Assembly: GCF_000372465.1 (NCBI RefSeq)
Contig: NZ_AQUZ01000022.1
Span: 76,515-138,204 of the forward strand
From: Kribbella catacumbae DSM 19601
GTDB taxonomy: Bacteria; Actinomycetota; Actinomycetes; Propionibacteriales; Kribbellaceae
Direction: 5' to 3'
Length of the DNA: 61,690 nucleotides
Position numbers and translations under genes: made by a program. This document shows, one piece after another, positions 27,252-35,071 of this stretch (position 1 is the first letter of the stretch; each line of letters begins with the position of its first letter). Below the pieces are notes generated by a model. The model had not been told where the DNA came from, searched no databases, and saw nothing but the letters and a program-made list of their open reading frames with translations.

Positions 27252-28196
27252 ATGGCCGCCGCCCCCGCGCAAGTAGTCCTGCCTGAGGCCGGCCCGCGCC
27301 CGGCCTCCAGCGCGATGATCTGGTCGGCGCTCGCGGTGGTCTACGTCGTCTGGGGCTCGACCTACCTCTTCATCCGGATCGTGGTCGAAGCGAACATCCC
27401 CCCGATGCTCGGGATGTCGGCACGCTTCCTGCTCGCGGGCGTCCTGCTGGCGACCTTCCTCGCGCTGCGCTCGGGCATCGGCCGGCTCCGCGTCACCAGC
27501 CGCGAACTGCTCGGCGCAGGCGTCGTCGGACTGCTGCTACTTGCCTTCGGCAACGGCGCGGTCGCGATCGCCGAGCAAACCGTACCGTCCGGGCTGGCCG
27601 CGCTGCTGGTCGCCGCCGTACCGCTCTGGCTGATGCTGCTGCGGGTCGGCGGTGGCGAGCGGCCGCGCCCGCTGACCTGGCTCGGCGTGCTGATCGGGTT
27701 CGGCGGAGCGGCACTGCTCTCACTGTCCGGCGGCGACACGAGCGCGAAGCCGCTCTCGGTCGCGATCCTCATCCTCGGCACGATCAGCTGGGCGGCCGGC
27801 TCCCGCTTCTCCCCGCGACTCGGGCTGCCGAAGGACCCGCTGGTGGCGACGCTGTACGAGATGCTGATCGGCGGCGCCGCGATGATCCTGCTCGGCGTAC
27901 TGCGCGGCGAGCCCGGGCGGCTCCACCTCAGTGAGATCGAGCCGAAGGGCTGGATCGCGCTCGCCTACCTGGTCGCGTTCGGCTCCCTGCTCGCGTACTC
28001 CGCCTACTCCTACCTGCTGGCCAACGCCCCGATCTCGCTGATCGGCACCTATGCCTACGTGAACCCGGTCGTGGCCGTCCTGCTCGGCTGGCTGATCCTC
28101 AGCGAGCAGATCACCACGAAGATCATGCTCGGCGGCGCGGTCGTCGTCGTGGGCGTCGCGCTGGTGGTCAGCGCCGAACGGCGCCGTACCAAGTAA
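27252..28196 (+). CDS. EamA family (DMT) transporter
   Basis: Ten-helix drug/metabolite exporter of 314 residues made of two EamA repeats (about residues 22-150 and 165-305). The first helix carries VVYVVWGSTYLFIRIVVE and the second repeat ends with YAYVNPVVAVLLGWLILSE, both standard for the family. TGGAGGAG ends eight bases before the ATG at 27252. It has no partner gene; upstream is only the phytase remnant. Substrates of such proteins include amino acids and purines. A second DMT protein, more distant, is at 48087 beside an Lrp-type regulator. Confidence 0.92.
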   Translation: MAAAPAQVVLPEAGPRPASSAMIWSALAVVYVVWGSTYLFIRIVVEANIPPMLGMSARFLLAGVLLATFLALRSGIGRLRVTSRELLGAGVVGLLLLAFGNGAVAIAEQTVPSGLAALLVAAVPLWLMLLRVGGGERPRPLTWLGVLIGFGGAALLSLSGGDTSAKPLSVAILILGTISWAAGSRFSPRLGLPKDPLVATLYEMLIGGAAMILLGVLRGEPGRLHLSEIEPKGWIALAYLVAFGSLLAYSAYSYLLANAPISLIGTYAYVNPVVAVLLGWLILSEQITTKIMLGGAVVVVGVALVVSAERRRTK

Positions 28197-28215
28197 GAGG
28201 CCCCGAAAGGGAAGA

Positions 28216-28242
28216 ACCCGGGCTCCCATGGGGTGCCCGGGT
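28216..28242 (+). terminator. Hairpin after the DMT gene
   Basis: Perfect 8-bp stem ACCCGGGC / GCCCGGGT with an 11-base loop, 20 bases after the stop. No T-tract follows, so termination may rely on Rho. Confidence 0.6.
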
Positions 28243-28697
28243 CTCCCACCGCTGCCGATGCGCGCGGCAGCGGGTCCGTGTTGCCGGCCGGCGCCATGCC
28301 CCGAAAAAACACGGCACGAAACTCCGGCAATGATGCATGACAATCCGTTTTGCCATGGTAATGCCATTTCGCCGGCCACCGAGCCCGCCGAAAATACCCA
28401 TGAAAGCCGGGCAGCCGTTCGCCCGCGATCAGACAACGAGGAAACCGCGGATCGGTTACGGCTCGCCGGAAGCGAATTGTTCTCAGCTCCGGCGCCCCCC
28501 GCGCCCCCGCCTGAGCGAGAAGTTGCCTGGTCAGAGAGAGATTCCTGCCGTGGCAGCGAACTCATCACCCGGCCACTATGGGCTACCCCGGGATTCCCGC
28601 CTGAACCAAAAACCGGCGAAGAATTTTGTAACCCGCTCCCGAACCCGTCGTTACCCACTAAGACGAATCCGTCAAACCCGAAAGGAAACCTCGCATA
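28243..28697 (+). other. Long low-GC leader of the secreted repeat protein
   Basis: About 455 bases without a gene. Its A+T content is clearly higher than that of neighbouring DNA, with several A- or T-rich patches (GAAAAAAC, CCGTTTTGCC, GAATTTTGTAACC). Inverted GTAAC ... GTTAC elements lie near 28627-28655. AAAGGAAACC supplies the ribosome site for the next gene. It could be a multi-operator promoter region or a long structured 5' leader. I looked for riboswitch consensus segments and could not assign one. Confidence 0.45.
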
Positions 28698-29291
28698 ATG
28701 CAGGTAACACGCAAGATCGCCGCTGCAGCGGCAGTGGCGACCGTTGCCACGCTGGGCCTGGCCACCGTCGTCAGCGCGAACATGATCGACGACAGCACCT
28801 CGGCCACCGGCGGTCTCACCGACGCCAGCGCGCTGAAGGGCTACGCCAAGGGCGGCAAGCACTGGTACTGGGTGCACAAGAACGGCTCGCTGGTCTCCGT
28901 CACGGACACCAACCTCGGCCCGTTCCAGGCCTGCCACAACAACGTTCCGGTCAACGGCGTCGGCGGCCAGGTGCCGATCCACGACATCACCGGCATCGTC
29001 GGCCTGAGCAACGCCGGTAACTCCGCCACCGCGGTGAAGACCTGCGAGCAGGAGTCTGAGGCCAACACGCACGGCGGCAAGTGGTACCGCGTCAGCGACG
29101 GCGGCCTCGTCGAGGTTGCCGACACCAACGTGGGCCCGTTCCAGGCCTGCCACAACAACGTCCCGATCAACGCTGTCGGCGGCCAGGTGCCGATCCACGA
29201 CATCGCGGCGCTGCTGGGTGTCGAGAACTACAAGAACTCGGTCGACGTGCTGAAGACCTGCGAGCAGGAGTCTGAGGCCAACACGCACTGA
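28698..29291 (+). CDS. Secreted protein with two 72-residue repeats
   Basis: Unrecognised exported protein, 197 residues. The signal peptide ends near residue 28 (ATVVSANM). Two tandem repeats follow, each beginning GGKxWYxV and containing DTNxGPFQACHNNVP, VGGQVPIHDI and a final KTCEQESEANTH. Each repeat holds two Cys about 40 residues apart, which may form a disulfide. At DNA level the repeats include long identical runs, so the duplication is recent or kept uniform by conversion. The ACHNNVPVN segment is loosely like the chaplin core (a Cys-flanked hydrophobic repeat), but Gly/Asn spacing differs, so I do not assign it. Probably a cell-surface protein. Strong ribosome site and long leader suggest high, regulated expression. 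Confidence 0.85.
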   Translation: MQVTRKIAAAAAVATVATLGLATVVSANMIDDSTSATGGLTDASALKGYAKGGKHWYWVHKNGSLVSVTDTNLGPFQACHNNVPVNGVGGQVPIHDITGIVGLSNAGNSATAVKTCEQESEANTHGGKWYRVSDGGLVEVADTNVGPFQACHNNVPINAVGGQVPIHDIAALLGVENYKNSVDVLKTCEQESEANTH

Positions 29292-29367
29292 CCGCCCTCC
29301 CTGGTCAGTGGTGATGGACACCGGATCGGTCGCCTCGGTGGGGTGATCACCCGGTAGCAACACCTCG

Positions 29368-29411
29368 AAGCGGCATCGGGAAGCAAGCCTCACTACTTCC
29401 CGGTGCCGCTT
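29368..29411 (+). terminator. Strong terminator after the repeat protein
   Basis: Arms 29368-29383 (AAGCGGCATCGGGAAG) and 29396-29411 pair at all but one position around a 12-base loop, followed by CTTCGC. About 77 bases after the stop. Confidence 0.75.
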
Positions 29412-29430
29412 CTTCGCACCCCCAACCAGG

Positions 29431-29515
29431 TGATCATTCGCCCCCTTTTCACCCTCGCCGCCCTACCCGCCCACCGGATAGTCCGCGTGGAGGGTGAAAA
29501 GGGGGCGAATGATCA
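29431..29515. repeat. 85-bp hairpin with 26-bp perfect arms, family C
   Basis: Bases 29431-29456 and 29490-29515 are perfect reverse complements (TGATCATTCGCCCCC side) with a 33-base centre. The right arm includes the stop codon of the SDR remnant (29513-29515). Only one copy is visible. It is much longer than any terminator needs to be and has no T-run, so it may be another dispersed palindrome. Confidence 0.75.
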
Positions 29516-30425
29516 GGTGGCGATGGGTAGGTTGCGCAGGTCGAGCACGCTGCCGGTCGGGTACTGCGCCGCGATGACCGCCCACAAACCCGCCGCGGCC
29601 TCCTCCGGCGTGCTCAGCCCACCGGATTGCTTCAGCTCGCGGAACCTCTCGACGGCAGGAAAGTCCTGCTCACCCACCGACCGGATCTCGCCCTGCATCG
29701 CCGTGTCCACCACTCCCGGCGCTACGCGATCACCCGGCAGCCCTTCACCGCTCCGGCGCTCTCCTGCTCCAGTGCGGCCTCCTCGAGCCCGACCGTGCGG
29801 GCCCAATGGTCGACGGCCGCCTTGCCCGCGTTGTAGGAGGACCAGCCCGGATAAGCCTTGGTCGCGGCCCCGGACGACAGCATCACCAGTTGCCGCTCGC
29901 AGTCGAGCCCTGCGGTCGCCCGTAGGAACGCCCGCCCGAGGACCTGCGGTGCCGCGGAGTTCAGCAGCACCGCCTGCGTGTAGGCGGCGGCATCCACCTT
30001 CGCGGCCGGCCCGATCGGGGCGACCGTGCCGGCGTTGTGCACGAAGATCACCCGCTCACCGTCGAACCCGGCGAGTTCCGCGGCGAAGTGCTCCTCGACC
30101 CGCGCCCATTCCGCCGGGTCGGCTAGTGCCCTGAGTCGGAGATTCCTGCAGCAGCTCCGGTGTCCAGGTGCGTGCATCGCAAGGCGGAGAAGCGTCCTCG
30201 ATGCGCAGCATCGTGGACGTTTCTCCAACGCCGCGAGGTGCGTGCCTGGGCGCCGGAGCTGCGCAGGAACCTCCGACTCAGGGCACTAGGATCCGCCGCG
30301 AAGTGTTCGACCCCTCCACCCCTCCGGGACAGGTCGATCACCCGCGCCTCCGCGTACGGCGTGCTGGCGGCCAGGGCCGCCCCGATCCCGGATGATGCGC
30401 CCGAGATCCAGATCAGGTTCCTCAT
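29513..30425 (-). pseudogene. SDR oxidoreductase interrupted by a palindromic element
   Basis: Remnant of a short-chain dehydrogenase of the sepiapterin/benzil-reductase-like type. The N-terminus (MRNLIWISGASSGIGAALA) runs from the ATG at 30425 to about 30290; bases 30123-30289 are a palindromic insertion; the gene resumes with ADPAEWARVEEHFAAELAGF and carries VFVHNAGT and the catalytic SSYNAGK. The insertion is 167 bases, not a multiple of three. Near 29722 a further five-base insertion creates a TAG and shifts the frame again before the C-terminus (APGVVDTAMQ ... GSVLDLRNLP). Its ATG overlaps the stop of the aminotransferase gene, so it was once the last gene of that operon. Confidence 0.9.
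30123..30289. repeat. 167-bp imperfect palindrome inserted in the SDR gene, family D
   Basis: The ends are CTAGTGCCCTGAGTCGGAG and its perfect complement; the two halves remain similar over about 80 bases, with small indels. The insertion point is within the codons for an ADP motif, and short near-identical stretches (GCGGATC and GCCGACC on the minus strand) flank it, which may be a degraded target duplication. No coding capacity. Confidence 0.88.
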
Positions 30426-31501
30426 CGGCGCCAGGCGCACGCGACGGTCAGGAACAGGTCGTTGGCTTCGCGCTCGCCGATCGTCACGCGAGCGCCCTCG
30501 CCCGGGAACGGCCGGACCGAGACGCCCTCGGCCTGGACGGCTTCGGCGAAGGCGACGGTCTCCTCACCCAGCGGCATCCAGACGAAGTTCGCGTGCGTCT
30601 CGGGCACGTCCCAGCCGGCGGCGCGTAGCTCGCCGACCACCCGGGACCGCTCGGTCACGAGCGCTTCGACGCGATCCAGCAACTCCTTCTCGGCCCGCAA
30701 CGAGGCGACCGCGGCTGCTTGGGCGATCTCGCTGACGCCGAACGGCAGCGAGCACTTGCGGATCGCGGCGATCACCGGCGGGTGCCCGATCGCGTAGCCG
30801 ATCCGGAAGCCGGCCAGCCCGTACGCCTTCGAGAAGGTCCGCAGTACGACGACGTTCGGCCTGTCCCGGTACATCTCGGCGCAGTCCGGCGTCTCGGGGT
30901 CGCGGACGAACTCGCGGTACGCCTCGTCCAGAACGACCAGGACGTCGCGCGGTACGGCGTCGAGGAAAGCCACCAGCTCGTCGCGATGGACGACCGGGCC
31001 GGTCGGGTTGTTCGGCGTACAGATCAAGACGACGCGGGTGCGGTCGGTCAGGGCTGCTTCCATCGCCTTGAAGTCGTGCCGCGCGTCCTCGGTCAGCGGG
31101 ACCTGGACGGAGGTCGCACCGGTCAGCTGCACCGCGATCGGGTAGGCCTCGAACGAGCGCCAGGCGTAGACGACCTCATCGCCCTCGCTACAGGCTGCCT
31201 GCAACAGGTGGTAGAGCACAGCTACCGATCCGGTCCCGATGGCAAGATCGGTGACCGGTACGTCGAACCGCTCGGCCAGCGCCTCGAGCAAGGGCAGGGC
31301 GCCCATGTCGGGGTACCGGTTCATGTTCGCGGCGGCCTCGGTGGCGGCGGCGAGCACCCCTGGCAACGGCGGGTACGGGTTCTCGTTGCTGGACAGCTTG
31401 TACGTCGGGCGGCCGTCGGTGCGCTCCGGTGGCTTGCCCGGCTTGTAAGCCGCGACATCGTCCAGAACGGACCGGAAGCGGACCTCATCGTCAGGGGTCA
31501 T
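30422..31501 (-). CDS. Histidinol-phosphate / aromatic amino acid aminotransferase
   Basis: PLP-dependent class I/II aminotransferase of 359 residues in the HisC group. Motifs: KLSSNENPYPPLPGV near residue 35, NRYPDMGA near 60, CTPNNPTGPVV near 160, VLDEAYREFV near 190, the PLP lysine in TFSKAYGLAGFRIGYA near 222, and the C-terminal Arg in FVRPFPGEG-like VSVRPFPGEGARVTIG. In actinomycetes HisC homologues outside the his operon often act as aromatic amino acid aminotransferases (Pat), and no his gene is near here. It lies 182 bases from the arginine-deiminase-like gene upstream and overlapped the now broken SDR gene downstream. Confidence 0.9.
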   Translation of the reverse strand: MTPDDEVRFRSVLDDVAAYKPGKPPERTDGRPTYKLSSNENPYPPLPGVLAAATEAAANMNRYPDMGALPLLEALAERFDVPVTDLAIGTGSVAVLYHLLQAACSEGDEVVYAWRSFEAYPIAVQLTGATSVQVPLTEDARHDFKAMEAALTDRTRVVLICTPNNPTGPVVHRDELVAFLDAVPRDVLVVLDEAYREFVRDPETPDCAEMYRDRPNVVVLRTFSKAYGLAGFRIGYAIGHPPVIAAIRKCSLPFGVSEIAQAAAVASLRAEKELLDRVEALVTERSRVVGELRAAGWDVPETHANFVWMPLGEETVAFAEAVQAEGVSVRPFPGEGARVTIGEREANDLFLTVACAWRR

Positions 31502-31683
31502 GCCCGCAGGCTAACTCCAACGTCGCCGGCTTAGAACCCCGCAGAATCGCACTGGACAAATTGCCCAGCGCGAGGCCGAACATGACGCCAGACAGCTGTC
31601 ACATTGGCCGGGCCAGCCGTCCATTCGTCCAGCAAACCAGCTGAACTGTGGGCAGCCGCCCGGCCGTCGATTCGCCGTACCGG
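31502..31683. other. Promoter region of the aminotransferase gene
   Basis: A 182-base gap. It contains the perfect 10-bp palindrome GACAGCTGTC near 31587 and an A/T-richer patch (GACAAATTGCCCAG). No gene recognised; it probably holds the minus-strand promoter. Confidence 0.35.
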
Positions 31684-32556
31684 CTACTGCGGCAAGACGA
31701 CCTCGCCGCCGGCGACACTGGCGGCAGCGAGGTCGAAATCGAGCGGGTTGGTCATGCAGCGTCCCGAGCCTCCACCCTTGTGGAACTCCGACAGGTCGAG
31801 GACGACGATGCGCAGTCCGAGACCGGTCAGCAGTTCGCGCAGCCGCGGCGAGCAGGCCGGCATGATGATCGTCTCGTTCACCACCAGCGAGTTGCCGCTG
31901 AACGCGAACGCCTCCTCGTCGGTGAGCACGATCGGGTCCGGCACGATGCCGAACAGCTCGGCCTGGCTGGCGGCGTCGAGCGCCGGCGGGTAGACCAGCG
32001 CGTGGGTGCTGTCGATCGGGCAGAACGGCAGGTCGAGGTGGTACATGCCCTCGTGCGCGATGCGCAGGCCGCGGACCCGGATGTTCCACTCGGTCGCCAG
32101 GTGCTTGAGCGCGTCGGCCTCGGTGCGCGGGCCGTAGCCGACCACCAGGCTGTCACCGAAGATGAACGCGTCGCCGGACTCGAAGTGCGGGCCGACGCCG
32201 TCGCTGCCGGTCCGCTTCAGCTCGAAGTCGTGGTCCAGGAACCACCCGGCCGCGGTCAGCGACTCCTTGCGGCGCGGCTCGAAGCGCATGTGCGACAGCA
32301 TCGCCTTGCCCTGCGCCGTGGCGAAGCCCAGGTTCATCGCGTAGACCATGTCCGGCGAATCCTCGCGCTGCGCCAGTACCTCGACCTCGCCGCCGGCGTC
32401 GATGATCGCCTGCCGCAGCGAGTCCCACTGCTTGAGCGCCAGCTCGGGGTCAGGCTGGTCCTGGGTCGACATGTACGGATTGATCACGTAGTCGATCCGG
32501 AAATGGTCCGGCCGGACCATCAGATACCGGCGACCCCACCCCAGCGGCTGACCCAT
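31684..32556 (-). CDS. Arginine deiminase-fold enzyme (DDAH/amidinotransferase family)
   Basis: A 290-residue member of the guanidino-group modifying superfamily (dimethylarginine dimethylaminohydrolase, amidinotransferase and related). The early MVRPDHFRIDYVINPYM, the HFESGDAFIFG motif near residue 125 with the Glu/Asp pair, the catalytic His in HEGMYHLDLPFCPID near 170 and the nucleophilic Cys in GSGRCMTNPL near 266 are all present. Which guanidino compound is used cannot be decided; N-dimethylarginine or ornithine-forming roles are both possible. The ATG at 32556 gives a natural N-terminus. A perfect palindrome, ATTGTC-C-GACAAT core, lies 45 bases upstream and marks likely regulation. Confidence 0.85.
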   Translation of the reverse strand: MGQPLGWGRRYLMVRPDHFRIDYVINPYMSTQDQPDPELALKQWDSLRQAIIDAGGEVEVLAQREDSPDMVYAMNLGFATAQGKAMLSHMRFEPRRKESLTAAGWFLDHDFELKRTGSDGVGPHFESGDAFIFGDSLVVGYGPRTEADALKHLATEWNIRVRGLRIAHEGMYHLDLPFCPIDSTHALVYPPALDAASQAELFGIVPDPIVLTDEEAFAFSGNSLVVNETIIMPACSPRLRELLTGLGLRIVVLDLSEFHKGGGSGRCMTNPLDFDLAAASVAGGEVVLPQ

Positions 32557-32600
32557 GTGTGCACCCCATCGCGCTCTGGATCGTCGCATTGGCCGATCCC

Positions 32601-32619
32601 CTGATTGTCCGACAATCAG
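32601..32619. promoter_or_regulatory. Palindromic operator upstream of the DDAH-like gene
   Basis: CTGATTGTC and GACAATCAG flank a single C: a perfect 9-bp inverted repeat. The core TTGTC-N-GACAA matches the sites often bound by FCD-type GntR regulators. The nearest GntR gene is at 35072, separated by two other genes, so the cognate regulator is uncertain. Confidence 0.68.
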
Positions 32620-32714
32620 TCAGTGTGCAGGTCTAGTGGGGTCGCGTCAACATGAGTTTCAGTACGCTGCGCCGCCCAGCCCGGGCGGCGGCGTCCGGAG
32701 TACCGGCGGGGTGA

Positions 32715-33332
32715 CTACTTGGTGGTGTAGATGATGTCCAGCGAGGCGGGATCCCAGCCGTTGCCTGCGATCCACTGCAGCGCCTTCTCCTTGCCATCGG
32801 GGAGGAAGACCAGGATCCGCACCGAGATCGCCTCGGGGTTCGTCGGGTCCGACTTCGAGCCCTCGTAGGTCGCCTTGAAGCCGGGCCCGATGTACGGCAG
32901 TTGCGCCAGGATCGGGTACTTCAGCTCCAGCCGTCGCTGGATCTCGTCGAACCGGCGACCGGCCTCGGCCTCGGTCTCGCGCTCCTGCTCCGGGTTGTTC
33001 TTGCCCCACTCGACCCCGACCGGTCCGTTGGCGTAGAGGTACACCTTCGCCGACACCGGGTTCTTGCCGCGAACGGTGAACGTCTGGGTGTAGCTCTGGA
33101 AGCCTTCCCGGGTGCCGGTCAGCGTGTGCGTCCCCGGCCGGACGTCGATCTTGCCGCTGTTGGCGACCTGCTGCCCGTCCAGCGTGAGGGTCAGATCGTT
33201 CGGGATCGACGTCACGGTCAGCTCCGCCTTGGGATCATGCCGCCAGATCACGAATCCTCCGATCAGCACCACGATCACCGCGAGCGCCGCGATGCCTGTC
33301 ACCAGGGGCCGCCGGCTGTCCTCCTCCATCAT
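32715..33332 (-). CDS. Membrane-anchored PEGA domain protein
   Basis: A 205-residue protein with a short cytoplasmic N-terminus, one membrane helix (ITALAVIVVLIGGFVIW-like segment, residues 13-30) and an external PEGA domain (AELTVTSIPNDLTLTLDGQ ... GTHTLTGTREGFQSYTQTF) that is usually surface-associated. The rest (VEWGKNNPEQERETEAEAG, then an ordered ILVFLPDGKEKALQWIAG) is unknown. It begins six bases after the large wall hydrolase gene and so is co-transcribed with it. AGGAGCTG precedes the ATG. Possible role: holding or guiding the hydrolase at the cell wall. Confidence 0.85.
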   Translation of the reverse strand: MMEEDSRRPLVTGIAALAVIVVLIGGFVIWRHDPKAELTVTSIPNDLTLTLDGQQVANSGKIDVRPGTHTLTGTREGFQSYTQTFTVRGKNPVSAKVYLYANGPVGVEWGKNNPEQERETEAEAGRRFDEIQRRLELKYPILAQLPYIGPGFKATYEGSKSDPTNPEAISVRILVFLPDGKEKALQWIAGNGWDPASLDIIYTTK

Positions 33333-33338
33333 CAGCTC

Positions 33339-34916
33339 CTATTTCTTCAGCCGGGCGGCGGCGAACTGCTTGGATCGTCCAATGTTGTAGGCGTAGGTCG
33401 CCTGAGGCACGTGGCCGCCCAGCGACCCGGACGCGGAGTCGTACTTGCCCCATTGTCCTACGAACAGATACGTGTGGCCGGGGCCGATCAGGATGTCACC
33501 CGGCTGGAGCTCCCCAGGGGTGATGTTGTCGAAAACGTCGTACTTCCCCGACGTCCGCACATAGTTGTCCTGGACACCCGTGGATACCATCGGATAGTCC
33601 GGGTCCGCACCACTCATCCGCATCACGGTCGCGACGAACCGCCCACAGTCGCTCCACACCTCGTAGCCGTTCGTACTGTTGTACTTCGGCAGCGCTTCCT
33701 GGAATGCCGCCGTCGCGTCGCTCTGGTTCTTCCCGTGACCGCCGTCGGGCCACGCCAGCGACTTCGCCACCTCGGCGATGTTCCCGCTGCCGGCCGCGCA
33801 CGCGGTCGACGGACCCGCCCCGGGATCGCCGGTCGGGGTGTTGGTGCCACCACCGATGGTGGAGAACACCTGCCGGGCAGTGGCCTGCCGGCGGGCGTAC
33901 TCGGGGTCGTTGTCGTTCGTCGTGAAGATCTCGTAGTCGTGGGCGAAGAGGTAGGCGGCTTCGTCGACCGTCTTGGTCGCCTTCATCTTGTCGCCGACCG
34001 CCTTGAGCGCCACCGGCCCCGTCCCGTCGAGCTGCTCCTTCAGGAACTTGAGCTGGTACTCGAGGGTCTCGATGGTCTCGAAGCTGGCCCCCTGGCCGCG
34101 GGCCGCGTTGATCATCTTGCTCGCGGGATACCACTGGACGATTCCCCAGGCCTTGTTCAGGCCGACGGCCGTCGTGGCCGGCGTGACCGTACCCGAGGTG
34201 GTGCCGTTGAGCCTTTGGGGCTCGACGCTCGACTCGTGGATCATGTTGCCGACGATGCCGGAGGCCTGCTCCTTGGTGTAGCCGGCGCCGACCAGGAAGT
34301 TGAAGGCCTTCTCCTGGTTGTTGCCACCGACCAGCGGCCCGCCGGTGTTGCAGCCGCACCCACCGCCCGGGCCGGCCGGGGCTGCGCTGTCGAAGAGCGG
34401 AGCCGGGTCGGTCTGCTTGAGCGCACCGCCGTCGTCCGCCTGGGCCCAGACCTCGAAGTGCAGGTGGGCGCCCTTCTTGCCCGGCGCGGCCTCGTCTTCG
34501 CTGCTGCCCGACGTACCGATCACCTGGGCGCGGCCGACCGGGTCGCCCTCCTTGACGACCTTGGTGTCGAAGAACTTGTACCAGGTTTCCAGGCCGGTGC
34601 CGTGCTTGATCTTGATCCAGTCGCCGTCGATCGACTTCACGGTGCCGGACTCGACGGCGTACACCTTGCTGCCCTTGTCGACGACGAAGTCCATGCCCTT
34701 GTGGGTCTCGCCGCCCTCGTCGTCCCAGCCCTGGTCCGGCTCCTTCTTGTCGGTCGGCCAGGCCATCGACGACTCGGCCGGCGCGGTCGGCGTACAGGCC
34801 GCGGCCGTGTCCATCCCGGTCAGGACGCCGACCAGCAGGGCGATCACGATGATGAGCGGGAGGAAGAGCACGAGCATGACGCCACCGACGATCGGCATCG
34901 CCTTGCTGTCACCCAC
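33339..34916 (-). CDS. Multi-domain cell-wall hydrolase: M23 peptidase, tail-tip lysozyme-like and NlpC/CHAP-like domains
   Basis: A 525-residue envelope protein. After a short start, one membrane helix (GGVMLVLFLPLIIVIALLVG, 11-30) anchors it. An M23 metallopeptidase domain follows (about 60-170): HKGMDF and HLHFEVW hold the zinc ligands. The middle (about 200-350) resembles the phage tail-tip lysozyme family: FLVGAGYTKEQASGIVGNM, HESSVEPQ and WGIVQWYP. The C-terminal part has a Cys in WSDCGRFVATVMR and a His in GHTYLFVG, as in NlpC/P60 or CHAP amidases. Such three-part enzymes occur in conjugation systems (VirB1-like) and phages, yet no transfer or phage gene is near. Starts at GTG 34916 behind GAGGAG. 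Confidence 0.87.
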   Translation of the reverse strand: MGDSKAMPIVGGVMLVLFLPLIIVIALLVGVLTGMDTAAACTPTAPAESSMAWPTDKKEPDQGWDDEGGETHKGMDFVVDKGSKVYAVESGTVKSIDGDWIKIKHGTGLETWYKFFDTKVVKEGDPVGRAQVIGTSGSSEDEAAPGKKGAHLHFEVWAQADDGGALKQTDPAPLFDSAAPAGPGGGCGCNTGGPLVGGNNQEKAFNFLVGAGYTKEQASGIVGNMIHESSVEPQRLNGTTSGTVTPATTAVGLNKAWGIVQWYPASKMINAARGQGASFETIETLEYQLKFLKEQLDGTGPVALKAVGDKMKATKTVDEAAYLFAHDYEIFTTNDNDPEYARRQATARQVFSTIGGGTNTPTGDPGAGPSTACAAGSGNIAEVAKSLAWPDGGHGKNQSDATAAFQEALPKYNSTNGYEVWSDCGRFVATVMRMSGADPDYPMVSTGVQDNYVRTSGKYDVFDNITPGELQPGDILIGPGHTYLFVGQWGKYDSASGSLGGHVPQATYAYNIGRSKQFAAARLKK

Positions 34917-35071
34917 GGTGATCTCCTCGCTGTAGCAGGGGCGGCCACTGGGTCAAAGACTGCCCGAAAACCGGGTCATCATGTCGGGAGTTATCCACAG
35001 GTTGACCACCGACCCGCCCCGACGACCGCGCCGCACGCGACAACGGACGCTGACTGGACGAGAATCCCCCC
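34917..35071. other. Divergent promoter region
   Basis: A 155-base gap between the wall hydrolase (leftward) and the GntR gene (rightward). TTATCCACAGG near 34990 resembles a DnaA-box-like sequence but is single. Nothing else recognised. Confidence 0.35.

Noticed and set aside
28243..28697. c-di-AMP (ydaO-type) or another known riboswitch in the long leader
   Set aside because: Actinobacterial secreted wall proteins often have this riboswitch, but I could not match its conserved core segments here.
34985..35000. DnaA box or replication origin (TTATCCACAGG)
   Set aside because: A single box with no cluster of boxes, no A/T-rich unwinding region and no dnaA or dnaN gene.
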